This document shows, one piece after another, positions 25,560-34,631 of a stretch of DNA of 64,000 nt. Source of the stretch: Natronomonas gomsonensis. GTDB taxonomy: Archaea; Halobacteriota; Halobacteria; Halobacteriales; Haloarculaceae. The notes under the pieces were generated by a model that saw nothing but the letters and a program-made list of their open reading frames with translations, searched no databases and was not told where the DNA came from. Each line of letters begins with the position of its first letter. Within the stretch, counting starts at the first letter, position 1. The stretch lies in the NCBI RefSeq assembly GCF_024300825.1, contig NZ_CP101323.1, positions 2,046,001-2,110,000 of the forward strand, read 5' to 3'. The translations under genes and the position numbers were made by a program.

Positions 25560-27548
25560 CTACTCCTCCGGTTCGAGGTACGACCGCGTTTCGCCGGCGA
25601 GTCTGGCACGGAGTTCGCCGACGATTTCGGGGTTCCGAAGCGCGCTGATGTCGCCCAACTCCTCGCCGGTGGCGATGTCCTCCAGCAGTCGACGCATGAT
25701 TTTCCCCGACCGCGTCTTCGGGAGTTCCGGCGTGAACACGATGTGGTCGGGAACCGCCACCTCGCCGATGTCGGCCTCGATGCCCGAGACGACGGCCGAC
25801 CGGAGGGCGGCGTCGCCGGTGTGGCCCTGTTCGGTGCTGACGTAGGCGAGTACCTCACCGCCCGCGCCGACGATGGCGGCCTCGGCGACGCCCTCGCATC
25901 CGACGATTGCCGACTCCAGTTCCATCGTCCCGATTCGGTGGTCGCCGATACTGATGACGTCGTCGACTCGGCCCAACAGCGTGATGTAGCCGTCCTCGTC
26001 GATTTTCGCGCCGTCGCCGGCGGAGTAGGTCCACTCTCCGGCATCGGGGTCGGAGTACTCCCGCCAGTACTCCTCGACGAAGCGGTCGTCGTCGCCGGCC
26101 AGTCCGCGCAACATCCCGGGCCACGGCCTCTCGACGACGAGATACCCCGCCTCGCCCGGGGCGACCGCCTCGCCGTCGGGGTCGACGACTTCGGCGTCGA
26201 TGCCGGGCAGCGGCGGCCCCGCCGTCCCCGGCTTCATGGTCGAAACGCCCGGCAGTGTCGTCACCATCATCCCGCCCGTTTCGGCCTGCCACCACGTGTC
26301 GACGACCGGACACTCCCCGCCGCCGATGTGTTTGTAGTACCACTTCCAAGCCCGCGGGTTGATGGGTTCCCCGACCGTCCCCAGCAGACGCAAACTGGAG
26401 AGGTCGTGCGATTCGGGGTGTTCCGGACCCCACTTCATGAACGCTCGAACCGCCGTCGGCGCGGTGTAGAAGGTGTCCACGTCGTAGCGTTCGACCACCT
26501 CCCAGATGCGGTCCTTCTCGGGGTAGTCGGGCGTCCCCTCGTACATCATCGTCGTCGCACCCAACGCGAGCGGTCCGTAGACGATGTAGGAGTGGCCCGT
26601 AATCCAGCCGATGTCAGCCGAACACCAGTGGGTGTCGTCGGGTTCGAGGTCCAACACGGCGTGGGAACTCCAGGCGACGTGGGAGAGATACCCTCCTGTG
26701 GTGTGTCGGACGGCCTTCGGTTCGCCCGTCGTCCCCGAGGTGTACATCACGAAGAGGTCGTCCTCGCTGTCGCGGACGACCGGGTCGACCTCGGCGTTCA
26801 GATGCCGTTCGGTCAACTCGTCGTAGTCGTGTTGGCTCTCCCCCAGCGAGTGCGGCAGCCCCCCACCGAGGCGGTCGACGATGACCGTCTCCACATCTTG
26901 GTCCAGTCGGCGGACCGCCCGGTCGGCCTTCCCCTTGTGGTTCAGGGCGTCGCCGCGGCGGTAGTAGCCGTCACACGTCACCAGATACTCCGAGTCGGCG
27001 TTGTCCATCCGGGTGGCGAGGGCGTCCGCCGAAAAACCCGCGAAGACGACGGAGTGTGGGGCGCCGAGACGCGCACACGCCAACATCGCCACGGGGAGTT
27101 CGGGTATCATCGGCAGATACAGCGTCACCACGTCGTCCTCGCCGACGCCCAACTCCCGCAGTGCCGCGGCGAACGCCTCGGTCTCCCGTTTGAGGTCGCC
27201 GTAGGTGTAGGTCTCCGTCTCCCCGCGTTTGCCCACCCATCGGATTGCGGCGCGGTTCTTCCGGCCCGCCTCGACGTGACGGTCGACGCAGTTGTAGGCG
27301 GCGTTGAGTTTCCCGTCGACGAACCAGCGGTACCGCGGCGCATCGCCCTCGTCCAACACCGCATCCCAGCGGCGGTCCCAATCGAGTAAGTCGGCGGCCC
27401 GCTCCCAACAGGCAGGCCAGTTCTCCTCGAACGCCTCGTAAATATCGGGGTCGGAGACGTTCGCCTGCTCGACGAACGCCTCTGGCGGCTCGAACGTCTC
27501 ACGGCTTTCGAGCCACGCCTCCAACTCCACGTCGACCCCGTCGTCCAT
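25560..27548 (-). CDS. acs: Acetyl-CoA synthetase (AMP-forming), second copy
   Basis: This is a 662-residue acetyl-CoA synthetase paralogue closely similar to the copy at 20695-22668 through most of its length. It shares YTSGTTGEPKA, WCSADIGWITGHSY, DTWWQAETGG and PKTRSGKIMRR, so all catalytic parts are intact. The ATG at 27548 was chosen because the acidic family N-terminus begins there and a TATA-like TTTATCCG sits 24-31 bases upstream; an 83-codon upstream extension is Arg/Ser-rich and non-coding in character. It is monocistronic and divergent from cbiP. Two Acs copies around a Bat regulator suggest different expression conditions or different acyl preference (acetate versus propionate), which sequence alone cannot decide. 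Confidence 0.93.
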   Translation of the reverse strand: MDDGVDVELEAWLESRETFEPPEAFVEQANVSDPDIYEAFEENWPACWERAADLLDWDRRWDAVLDEGDAPRYRWFVDGKLNAAYNCVDRHVEAGRKNRAAIRWVGKRGETETYTYGDLKRETEAFAAALRELGVGEDDVVTLYLPMIPELPVAMLACARLGAPHSVVFAGFSADALATRMDNADSEYLVTCDGYYRRGDALNHKGKADRAVRRLDQDVETVIVDRLGGGLPHSLGESQHDYDELTERHLNAEVDPVVRDSEDDLFVMYTSGTTGEPKAVRHTTGGYLSHVAWSSHAVLDLEPDDTHWCSADIGWITGHSYIVYGPLALGATTMMYEGTPDYPEKDRIWEVVERYDVDTFYTAPTAVRAFMKWGPEHPESHDLSSLRLLGTVGEPINPRAWKWYYKHIGGGECPVVDTWWQAETGGMMVTTLPGVSTMKPGTAGPPLPGIDAEVVDPDGEAVAPGEAGYLVVERPWPGMLRGLAGDDDRFVEEYWREYSDPDAGEWTYSAGDGAKIDEDGYITLLGRVDDVISIGDHRIGTMELESAIVGCEGVAEAAIVGAGGEVLAYVSTEQGHTGDAALRSAVVSGIEADIGEVAVPDHIVFTPELPKTRSGKIMRRLLEDIATGEELGDISALRNPEIVGELRARLAGETRSYLEPEE

Positions 27549-27566
27549 CGGTCGTGTGTCCGGGAG

Positions 27567-27582
27567 ACGTTCGGATAAACGT
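27567..27582. promoter_or_regulatory. Inverted repeat around the TATA-like element of the second acs
   Basis: ACGTT, six bases, AACGT form a perfect 5-bp inverted repeat. The TATA-like element (TTTATCCG on the minus strand, 27572-27579, 24-31 bases before the ATG) is inside it. A protein bound here would block TBP/TFB access, so this is a candidate repressor site. Confidence 0.5.
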
Positions 27583-27657
27583 TCCTCCTCTGTGGGGTTT
27601 CGACGCCCGCACCGCCGACGCGAAAACGGTTTGCCCCCGCGACTACCAACGTGAGCC

Positions 27658-29139
27658 GTGAGTTCCGCCCGCACCGTCCTCGTCGCCGGCACTGCGAGCC
27701 ACGTCGGCAAATCGACCGTCGCCGCCGGGCTCTGTCGACTGCTCGCCGACCGCGGCGTCGATGTCGCCCCGTTCAAGGCCCAGAACATGTCGAACAACGC
27801 CCGGGCGGTCCCGACGGCGACGGGTAGCGGCTTCGGCGAAATCGGCGTCTCACAGTACGTTCAGGCGCGGGCCGCCCGAACGCCGGCGACGACCGACCAC
27901 AACCCCGTGCTTCTGAAGCCACGCGGTGGCGGCGAGTCACAGCTCGTCGTCGACGGCGAGGCCGTCGGTCACTTCGCCGCCGGCGAGTACTACGAACGCC
28001 ATTGGGAGACCGCACGTGAGGCCGCCGAAGCCGCCCACGCGCGCCTCGCCGAGGACCACGAGGTCGTCGTCGCCGAGGGTGCCGGCTCCATCGCCGAAAT
28101 CAACCTCCATCACCGCGATTTGGCGAACCTCGAAACCGCCCGGTTCGCCGGTGCCGACGTGCTGCTCGTCGCCGACATCGAACGCGGCGGCGTCTTCGCG
28201 TCGCTCGTCGGCACGCTCGAACTGCTCCCCGAGGATGTCCGCGACCGCGTCGCAGGCGCGGTCATCACGAAGTTCCGCGGCGACCGCTCGATTCTCGAAG
28301 ACGGACTGGACGCCTTCGAGGAGCGAACCGGCGTCCCCGTGGTCGGCGTCCTCCCCTACGACGACCCCGGACTGCCCGAGGAGGACAGTCTCGCGCTCCC
28401 CGCAGACGGCGAGACGGCCGTCGTCGGTGACGACGACGCGCCCACAGACCGGACGGTCACCGTCGCTGTCCCACGGCTGCCGCGGGCCTCGAACGTCACC
28501 GATGTGGCGCCGCTGGCCGGCGTTCGGGGCGTCCGCGTCCGTTTCCAGCCGCTCGACGCCGGATTGGACGCCGACGCCGTCGTCCTCACCGGCACGAAGA
28601 ACACCGCCGACGACGCCGTCGCCGCCCGCGACGCCGGCCTCTACGAGGAACTCCGGTCCTTCGATGGGCCGGTGGTCGGACTGTGCGGCGGCTATCAACT
28701 GCTCGGCGAACGCCTCCTCGACGCCGACGTGGAATCGACCGGCGAGACGGCGACCGTCGGAGGCGCCGGCCTGCTTCCCGTCGAGACGCGCTTTTCACAC
28801 GAGAAAACCGTCGAAGCGGTCGAGCGTCACCTCGCCGGTTGTGGACCGCTGGCCGGCGCCGCCGGTACCGTCTCCGGCTACGAGATACACATGGGCGACA
28901 GCCGCCTCACCGCCGACGCCGACCGCCCCTTCGACGGCGACGGTGCTGCCCGAGGCGACGTTCTCGGAACCTACCTCCACGGCCTCTTCGAGAATCCCCC
29001 CGCTCGCGAGGCGTTCGTCGACCGCGTCTACGAGTCGGCGGGTCGCGTTCGACCCGGAACGGGGGACGACGGCGGGTCGCCGTACGACCGCGCCGCCGCG
29101 TTGGTCGCCGAGTTGGACCTCGACCCGGTCGGACTCTGA
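27658..29139 (+). CDS. cbiP: Adenosylcobyric acid synthase CbiP (glutamine-hydrolysing)
   Basis: This is a 493-residue amidotransferase that amidates four carboxylates of adenosylcobyrinic acid a,c-diamide to give adenosylcobyric acid, the substrate of CbiB. The N-terminal synthetase domain has the P-loop-like [10 protein letters not shown] and [10 protein letters not shown]; the C-terminal class I glutaminase-like domain has the nucleophile Cys in [11 protein letters not shown], and YEIHMG. The GTG at 27658 begins right at the conserved domain. It stands alone, far from the salvage operon, divergent from acs. A CbiP gene suggests the organism can make cobyric acid from earlier precursors or salvaged cobyrinate, although the early corrin-ring genes are not in the window. 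Confidence 0.94.
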   Translation: MSSARTVLVAGTASHVGKSTVAAGLCRLLADRGVDVAPFKAQNMSNNARAVPTATGSGFGEIGVSQYVQARAARTPATTDHNPVLLKPRGGGESQLVVDGEAVGHFAAGEYYERHWETAREAAEAAHARLAEDHEVVVAEGAGSIAEINLHHRDLANLETARFAGADVLLVADIERGGVFASLVGTLELLPEDVRDRVAGAVITKFRGDRSILEDGLDAFEERTGVPVVGVLPYDDPGLPEEDSLALPADGETAVVGDDDAPTDRTVTVAVPRLPRASNVTDVAPLAGVRGVRVRFQPLDAGLDADAVVLTGTKNTADDAVAARDAGLYEELRSFDGPVVGLCGGYQLLGERLLDADVESTGETATVGGAGLLPVETRFSHEKTVEAVERHLAGCGPLAGAAGTVSGYEIHMGDSRLTADADRPFDGDGAARGDVLGTYLHGLFENPPAREAFVDRVYESAGRVRPGTGDDGGSPYDRAAALVAELDLDPVGL

Positions 29140-29268
29140 ATCGAGTGAATCGGCATTCGCCGTCCACCCGACGACCTGACGGACTGAAAGGGCGTAGTAG
29201 TCGCCGTGTAGCGTCCGAAAAAGGGCGAAGGACGGCACGACAGGGCCGTCGAGATGCCATTCTTCGGA

Positions 29269-29299
29269 GTGAGCAACTTTTTGCCCGCCAGTTGCTCAC
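29269..29299. repeat. Perfect 9-bp inverted repeat before a small membrane-protein gene
   Basis: GTGAGCAAC, 13 bases beginning with TTTTT, then GTTGCTCAC form a perfect 9-bp inverted repeat ending 8 bases before the ATG at 29308. The T-rich spacer could be the promoter, making this a candidate operator. Alternatively, if transcribed, it would form a strong stem-loop over the translation start region. Confidence 0.7.
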
Positions 29300-29307
29300 C
29301 GACACGT

Positions 29308-29475
29308 ATGCCGCTCACGACATTCGTTACGCAGGTCGGCTACGGTGGCGCGGCAATACTGGTCGGCCTTGCGGTGCTAGCCGGTGCGTACGGCGAGACG
29401 ATGACTGGTATCGTCCTTGCTATCATCGCGATTATCGCGGCGCTGTTTGGCGTGTTCAGTGAACGCACACTTTAG
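29308..29475 (+). CDS. Two-helix membrane microprotein
   Basis: This is a 55-residue protein made almost entirely of two hydrophobic helices (about 11-28 and 32-48) joined by a short AGAYGETM loop, with a C-terminal SERTL. The ATG at 29308 was chosen over an in-frame start 18 codons upstream because that extension would read through the inverted repeat at 29269-29299 and its residues look non-coding. Base composition in the gene is less GC-rich than its neighbours. Function unknown; similar small two-helix proteins are frequent in haloarchaea. Confidence 0.65.
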   Translation: MPLTTFVTQVGYGGAAILVGLAVLAGAYGETMTGIVLAIIAIIAALFGVFSERTL

Positions 29476-29571
29476 GAGCCCTGTATCGACCGCAACCGGT
29501 TGAGAGGTAACTGCTGAGGATTGCGACAGAGACGGCGCAACCGCTTTCACCGGCGGCGAACACGACCCGGT

Positions 29572-30417
29572 ATGGACTGGCGGCTCATCAAAGAGGAGAT
29601 GCTGCCCGGAGCGAAGGCGATGGCCTACGACGAGGTTGCCGCCGAAACCGTCGCTTCGGGTGGCCCCGCGACCGTCCGGCTGTATCGGTGGCTCCCGAGT
29701 ACGCTGTCGCTGGGGTATGCGACCGACCCCGACGCCATCGACTGGGAGTTCTGCGAGGAGTGGAACATCGACGTGACGCGCCGACCGACCGGCGGGGGCG
29801 CGATCTATCACGACACCGCCGGCGACGTGGCCTACTCCATCATCGCCCCCGCAGAGGCGTACCCCAGCGACGTGACCGAGTGTTACAGAGAATTCCTCGA
29901 ACCAATCATCGACGCCTTCCACGAAGTCGGCGTCGACGTGACCTTCGCCGACGAGGAGCGCGAGGCGCTGTACGACCCCGCCTGCTACCTCCGGGCGCTT
30001 GACCCCGCCCACGATCTCGTCGGTCCCGATGGCCGGAAAATCGCCGGCAACGCCCAGTACCGCACCCGCGATGCGGTCGTCCAACACGGCTCGTTGACCT
30101 TCGACGTGAACGCCGAACGCCACCTCGAATGCTTCGCCGACCCGCCGGTGACGGCCGAGGAGTTCGAAGAGCGGGTCTGCGGCATCGAGGAGTTCATCGG
30201 CTACGACGACACCGTCGAAACCGGCCTCGGCGCCTTCGGCGGCTACGACCTCCATCGCTCGCAGTTCGTCGCCGCCGTCGAGGAGTCCCTCGCCGAGTGG
30301 GCCGACGCCGAGGAAGGCGAGTGGACCGACGCCGAGCGGGAACGCGCTGCAACGGTAACAAACGAGAAGTACGCTGCCGACGCGTGGGTTCGCGACCGGA
30401 CCGACCCCCTGGAGTAG
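29572..30417 (+). CDS. Lipoate-protein ligase A/octanoyltransferase LipM-type enzyme
   Basis: This is a 281-residue member of the BPL/LPL catalytic family that attaches lipoyl or octanoyl groups to lipoyl domains of 2-oxoacid dehydrogenases or GcvH. The substrate-binding [12 protein letters not shown] is at about 70-81 and the catalytic lysine 156 is in [10 protein letters not shown] cysteine at 138 (DPACYLRA) lies shortly before that lysine, at the place where LipM-type octanoyltransferases keep their acyl-thioester Cys; classical ATP-dependent LplA ligases lack it. The C-terminal KYAADAW block also fits LipM-like proteins. The ATG at 29572 begins the domain. No partner gene (LipA or an LplB-type domain) is adjacent. 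It may be an octanoyltransferase rather than a ligase. Confidence 0.82.
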   Translation: MDWRLIKEEMLPGAKAMAYDEVAAETVASGGPATVRLYRWLPSTLSLGYATDPDAIDWEFCEEWNIDVTRRPTGGGAIYHDTAGDVAYSIIAPAEAYPSDVTECYREFLEPIIDAFHEVGVDVTFADEEREALYDPACYLRALDPAHDLVGPDGRKIAGNAQYRTRDAVVQHGSLTFDVNAERHLECFADPPVTAEEFEERVCGIEEFIGYDDTVETGLGAFGGYDLHRSQFVAAVEESLAEWADAEEGEWTDAERERAATVTNEKYAADAWVRDRTDPLE

Positions 30418-30493
30418 CCCGACGCGACCAATCCACGCCGACCCCGACCGCCGATTCCGAAGCCCCTATTTTCCCGCTTCTCGGAGTACGCGT

Positions 30494-31327
30494 ATGGTTA
30501 GAGTCGGCGCACACACCTCCATCGCGGGGGGCGTCTACAACGCGGTCGAGGAACAACTCGAATACGAGGGCAACTGCGGGCAGATTTTCACCCACTCCCC
30601 GCAGGTGTGGCAGGACCCGAACATCGGCGACGAAGAGGCCGAGCGGTTCCGCGACCTCACCCAAGACAACGGCGTCGCACCGTGGATGATTCACACATCC
30701 TATCTCGTCAACCTCTGTACGCCGAAAGACGACCTCCGCGAGAAGTCCCTGGACTCGATGCAGAAGGAGTGTGACGCCGCCGCGAAACTCGACGTTCCCT
30801 ACGTCAACGTCCACTTGGGCGCCCACACCGGCGCCGGGGTCGATGGGGGCCTGGACAACGCCGCCTCCGTACTCGACGAACTCGACGTGCCCGACGGCGT
30901 GACGATTCTCATCGAATCCGACGCCGGCAGCGGAACGAAACTCGGCGGCACCTTCGAGGAACTCGCCGGCGTCTTAGACCGCAGCGAACAGGACCTCGAC
31001 ATCTGTCTGGACACCGCCCACATGTTCGCGGCCGGCTACGACCTCTCGACGCCCGAAGGCGTCGCCGAAACCTTCGACGAGTTCGACGCACAGGTCGGTC
31101 TCGAACACCTCGAATACGTCCACCTCAACGACTCGAAACACGAGTGCGGGACGAACAAGGACGAACACGCCCACATCGGCGAGGGACTCATCGGCGAGGA
31201 GGGCATGCGCGCGTTCGTCAACCACGAGGCAGTCGCGGACGTGCCGTTCGTCCTGGAGACCCCGACGGAGAACGGCAAGTCCTTCGCCTGGAACATCCAG
31301 CGCGTCCGGGAACTGCGCGAGGAGTAG
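30494..31327 (+). CDS. nfo: Endonuclease IV (AP endonuclease)
   Basis: This is a 277-residue deoxyribonuclease IV of the Nfo family, which cleaves 5' to abasic sites in base-excision repair and uses three zinc ions in a TIM barrel. Family blocks visible are [10 protein letters not shown] at the N-terminus, [43 protein letters not shown] with the metal-binding His/Asp residues, and HIGEGLIG. Length is normal. A TATA-like TATTTTCCC preceded by CGAAGCCCC lies about 26 bases before the ATG. It is followed after 45 bases by a methyltransferase gene on the same strand. Confidence 0.95.
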   Translation: MVRVGAHTSIAGGVYNAVEEQLEYEGNCGQIFTHSPQVWQDPNIGDEEAERFRDLTQDNGVAPWMIHTSYLVNLCTPKDDLREKSLDSMQKECDAAAKLDVPYVNVHLGAHTGAGVDGGLDNAASVLDELDVPDGVTILIESDAGSGTKLGGTFEELAGVLDRSEQDLDICLDTAHMFAAGYDLSTPEGVAETFDEFDAQVGLEHLEYVHLNDSKHECGTNKDEHAHIGEGLIGEEGMRAFVNHEAVADVPFVLETPTENGKSFAWNIQRVRELREE

Positions 31328-31372
31328 CACGGACCGACCACGTTTTAACCGGCCACCGATTTATCGCGACCA

Positions 31373-32152
31373 ATGCGGCAGTTCTCCGCGGAGTACCTGC
31401 GCGAGACGCGGCGAGGGATGTGGGCAGAGAGCCGGGAGGCACTCGACCCGCTGGAACTCGGTTCCCGTAAGCGCATCCTCGATGTCGGCTGTGGTGAGGG
31501 CGCGCTGACCCGCGTCCTCCGAGAGGAGTCCGATGCCGAGGTGGTCGGCTGTGACCGCGACGCCGACCTGCTGGCCGAACTCGAAGGGCCGACGGTCCGG
31601 GGCGACGCCTACCACCTGCCGTTCCCCGACGACACCTTCGACCTCGTCGTCTGTCAGGCGCTGCTCATCAACCTTCCCGACCCCGATCGGGCGCTTCGGG
31701 AGTTCACTCGGGTCTCCAGCGGACGGGTAGCGGCCATCGAACCCGACAACAACGCCGTCTCGGTCGTCTCGACGGTCGACGCCGAAGGCGAGTTGGCCCG
31801 GCGGGCGCGACGGCGGTACCTCAGCGGTGTCGACACCGACGTGGCGTTGGGCGCCGACACCGCCGACCTCTTCGAATCGGTCGGCCTTTCGGGGATTACG
31901 ACGAGGCGATACGACCAGACGCTCGTGGTCGAACCGCCGTACAGCGACCGCGACGTGCGCGAAGTCGGCCGGAAGGCAAGCGGCGCCGGTCTCCGCGAGC
32001 GTCGGGAGACGATGGCCGGCACCGACGCCGAACTCGACGCGCTCAGAGCCGAGTGGCGCGAGATGGGTCGGGAGGCCGTCCGGCAGGTCCAAAACGAGGA
32101 GTATCGCCGCCGTGAAACCGTCCCGTTCTACGTCGTCGTCGGGACGGTGTGA
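31373..32152 (+). CDS. Class I SAM-dependent methyltransferase
   Basis: This is a 259-residue Rossmann-fold methyltransferase. Motif I is ILDVGCGEGALT, the acidic residue of motif II is in GCDRDADLL, and LVVCQALLINLPDPDRAL is the motif IV region seen in UbiE/Methyltransf_11 enzymes. The C-terminal 100 residues are charged and helical. The substrate cannot be inferred; co-orientation with nfo 45 bases upstream may reflect simple clustering. It meets the threonine synthase gene convergently. Confidence 0.88.
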   Translation: MRQFSAEYLRETRRGMWAESREALDPLELGSRKRILDVGCGEGALTRVLREESDAEVVGCDRDADLLAELEGPTVRGDAYHLPFPDDTFDLVVCQALLINLPDPDRALREFTRVSSGRVAAIEPDNNAVSVVSTVDAEGELARRARRRYLSGVDTDVALGADTADLFESVGLSGITTRRYDQTLVVEPPYSDRDVREVGRKASGAGLRERRETMAGTDAELDALRAEWREMGREAVRQVQNEEYRRRETVPFYVVVGTV

Positions 32153-32164
32153 ACCGCCGGCGGG

Positions 32165-33370
32165 TCAGCGGTCGGCGAACTCCGCGAGTCGGCCGTCGAG
32201 GGCAGCGAGGTCGACGGCCGGAGCCGATACGTCTGCCGACGCCTCGGTGAGGCCGGTGCCGGTGGCGACGACCGCAACGTCGTCGTCTTCCGTGATGACG
32301 CCGTCGGCGACCAACTGCTTCGCGCCAGCGAGGGCGACGGCGCCGGCGGTCTCGACGCTCACGCCGGCTTCGGTCGCCAGTTCCCGCTGGGCGGCCCGGA
32401 TGGCGTCGTCGGCGACGGCGATGGCGGCTCCGCCGGTGTCCCGGACCGCCCGCAACGCCCGATTTCCGCTCGGCGGGTCGGCGTTGGCGATGGAGTAGGC
32501 GATTGTCTCGCCGCCCTCGACGGACGACACCGTCTTCGCGCCCGCGGCGAAGGCCTCGGCGATGGGCGCACAGGCGGCGGCTTGAACGAGATACAGCGCC
32601 GGCAGGTCATCGATTGCGCCCGCCGCCCGAAGTTCTCGGAGGGCCTTCCAGACGCCGCTGGCGTGGCCGCCGCTGCTGACCGGCAGGACGATTCCGTCGG
32701 GAACCGACGGCACAAAGGCCTCACACAGCTCCAGTGCCGTCGTCTTCTGTCCCTCGACGCGGAGCGGCGAGTCGGAGTTGACGAAGCGGATGCCGTACTC
32801 CGCGCCGAGTTCCAGCGACCGCTCGTACAGGCGGCCGTAGTCGCCGCGAACCCGGAGTATCGTCGGGTCGAACTGCCCGATGACACCGAGCCGTTCGGGG
32901 GGGATATCGTCGGGGACGAGAACGACACACAGGCGGTCGAAGGTGGCGGCGAAGGCGGCGGTGCTCATCGCCATGTTGCCGTGAGAGACCGTCCCGATGG
33001 CGGTTTCGCCATCGCCGCCGACCAGTCCGGCCTCCATCGCCGCCAACGCGAGGGCACTGCCGCGGTCCTTGAAACTCCCCGTCGGCTGTTGCCCCTCAAG
33101 TTTCAGGTGGACCGACGCGCCGACGAACGAATCGAGGGCGTCGTCGCGGAGCAGCGGCGTCCCGCCGGCGGCTGCAGCGAGGCTCGGTGGATTCGGAAGC
33201 GGGGCCGGCAATAGCGGTTCGTAGCGCCACAGCCCCGGCGCGTCGACGGTGTCATCCCAGTCGAACGCGCCGGGCGATGTGTCGAGCCACAACGGTTCGC
33301 CACAACCACACCGACCGCTGCCGTCGCTACCCCGAGAGCCACAGTCGTAACAGACGTATTGAAGCGGCAT
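32165..33370 (-). CDS. thrC: Threonine synthase-like PLP enzyme
   Basis: This is a 401-residue fold-type II PLP enzyme. The cofactor lysine is Lys101 in GSFKDRG, and the phosphate-binding Gly/Ser-rich loop is LPVSSGGHASG. A short N-terminal zinc-ribbon-like segment (Cys7, Cys10, Cys21, Cys23) precedes the catalytic fold, as in many archaeal threonine synthases. The reaction would be O-phosphohomoserine to threonine plus phosphate. Other enzymes in this family (for example cysteate synthase) share this layout, so the exact substrate is probable rather than certain. It lies 14 bases downstream of the 2-hydroxyacid oxidase gene on the same strand. Confidence 0.85.
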   Translation of the reverse strand: MPLQYVCYDCGSRGSDGSGRCGCGEPLWLDTSPGAFDWDDTVDAPGLWRYEPLLPAPLPNPPSLAAAAGGTPLLRDDALDSFVGASVHLKLEGQQPTGSFKDRGSALALAAMEAGLVGGDGETAIGTVSHGNMAMSTAAFAATFDRLCVVLVPDDIPPERLGVIGQFDPTILRVRGDYGRLYERSLELGAEYGIRFVNSDSPLRVEGQKTTALELCEAFVPSVPDGIVLPVSSGGHASGVWKALRELRAAGAIDDLPALYLVQAAACAPIAEAFAAGAKTVSSVEGGETIAYSIANADPPSGNRALRAVRDTGGAAIAVADDAIRAAQRELATEAGVSVETAGAVALAGAKQLVADGVITEDDDVAVVATGTGLTEASADVSAPAVDLAALDGRLAEFADR

Positions 33371-33384
33371 CGGCTCCCGACGCC

Positions 33385-34560
33385 TCAGAGGTCGTCTTCG
33401 TGGCGCAGGGAGTCGCGGTTGACTTTCGACACCGAATCCCGGCCGGCCAGCCCCATCGTGAGGTCGAAGTCCGCGATGAGGTTCTCTAAGACGTGGTGGA
33501 CGCCCGCCTGGCCGCCGAGCGCCAGTCCGTAGATGAACGGCCGGCCGATGAGACAGGCATCGGCGCCGAGCGCCAGTGCCTTGTACATGTCCGACCCGCG
33601 GCGGATGCCCGAGTCGAAGGTGATGGTGGCCTCGTCACCGACCTCGTCGACGATGTCCGGCAGCGCCTCGATGGCGGTGATGGAACCGTCGACCTGTCGG
33701 CCGCCGTGAGTGGAGACGCCGACGCCGTCGGCGCCGTGTTCAACCGCCAGTCGGGCGTCCTCGGGGTGGAGAACGCCCTTGATGAGCACCGGCAGGTCGG
33801 TGTTCTCGAAGACGAACTCGAGGTCGTCCCACGTCAGCGAGGAGTCACCGAAGATGTCGAGGAAGTGGTCGACGGCGGCCTGTGGGTCCTCCTCCGGCGG
33901 ATCGTCGAGTTGGCTGCGGAACTCGGGGTCCGAGAAGTAGTTCGCGACGCCCTCGCCGTCGAGGAAGGGGTAGTAGCCGCGCTCGATGAGGCGTTCCCGC
34001 CAGCCGAGCGTCGGCGCGTCGACGGTGACGACGATGGCGTCGTAGCCGGCGTCCTCGGCGCGATTGAGGAACGAGCGAGCGATGTCCTCGTCCGAGGACC
34101 AGTAGAACTGGAACCACTTCGGCGTATCACCCAACTCCTCGGCGACTTCCTCCATCGGCGTCGAGGACAACGACGAGAGGATGAAGGGGACGTTCAGTTC
34201 GTCGCAAGCCGCCGCCGTCGCAAGTTCGGCGTCGTCGTGGACGAGCGACTGGACGCCAAGCGGCGTCACCATCGCGGGGTAGTCGATTTCTTGGCCCATC
34301 ACCTCGGTCGTCAAATCCCGGTCGGCGACGCCCTGCAGCATCCGCGGGACGATGCGCCACTCCGAGAAGTCCTGCTCTTTGCGGAACGTCTCCTCGGCGC
34401 CGGCGCCGCCGTGGATGTACGCCCGCGCGGTGTCGTCCATCGCCTCGTGGGCGGTCTCGCGTAAATCTTCGTAGCTGACGGGGAATTCCGACGATTTCCC
34501 CTCGTGCATTCCCTCGCGGTACACGCGGTTGACTTTCCGATTACCGAACTGCTCGGACAT
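33385..34560 (-). CDS. FMN-dependent alpha-hydroxy-acid oxidase/lactate monooxygenase-like
   Basis: This is a 391-residue TIM-barrel flavoprotein of the FMN-dependent alpha-hydroxy-acid dehydrogenase family, which oxidises L-2-hydroxyacids such as lactate or glycolate. The substrate/FMN-binding HGGRQVDG, the phosphate-binding TFDSGIRRGSD and ALALGADACLIGRPF are clear, as are AIVVTVDAPTLGWRERL and the N-terminal YIHGGAGAEETF. The ATG at 34560 was preferred over one nine codons upstream. It could provide pyruvate from lactate and would fit a carboxylate-using organism. Oxidase, monooxygenase and dehydrogenase activities cannot be separated from sequence. Confidence 0.87.
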   Translation of the reverse strand: MSEQFGNRKVNRVYREGMHEGKSSEFPVSYEDLRETAHEAMDDTARAYIHGGAGAEETFRKEQDFSEWRIVPRMLQGVADRDLTTEVMGQEIDYPAMVTPLGVQSLVHDDAELATAAACDELNVPFILSSLSSTPMEEVAEELGDTPKWFQFYWSSDEDIARSFLNRAEDAGYDAIVVTVDAPTLGWRERLIERGYYPFLDGEGVANYFSDPEFRSQLDDPPEEDPQAAVDHFLDIFGDSSLTWDDLEFVFENTDLPVLIKGVLHPEDARLAVEHGADGVGVSTHGGRQVDGSITAIEALPDIVDEVGDEATITFDSGIRRGSDMYKALALGADACLIGRPFIYGLALGGQAGVHHVLENLIADFDLTMGLAGRDSVSKVNRDSLRHEDDL

Positions 34561-34631
34561 AGTAGGGCGGTTATCTCCCATCTGCAAAGAGTTGTGGGAG
34601 TCGGCGAAGCCGGTCAGTTCGGCTGACAGAA

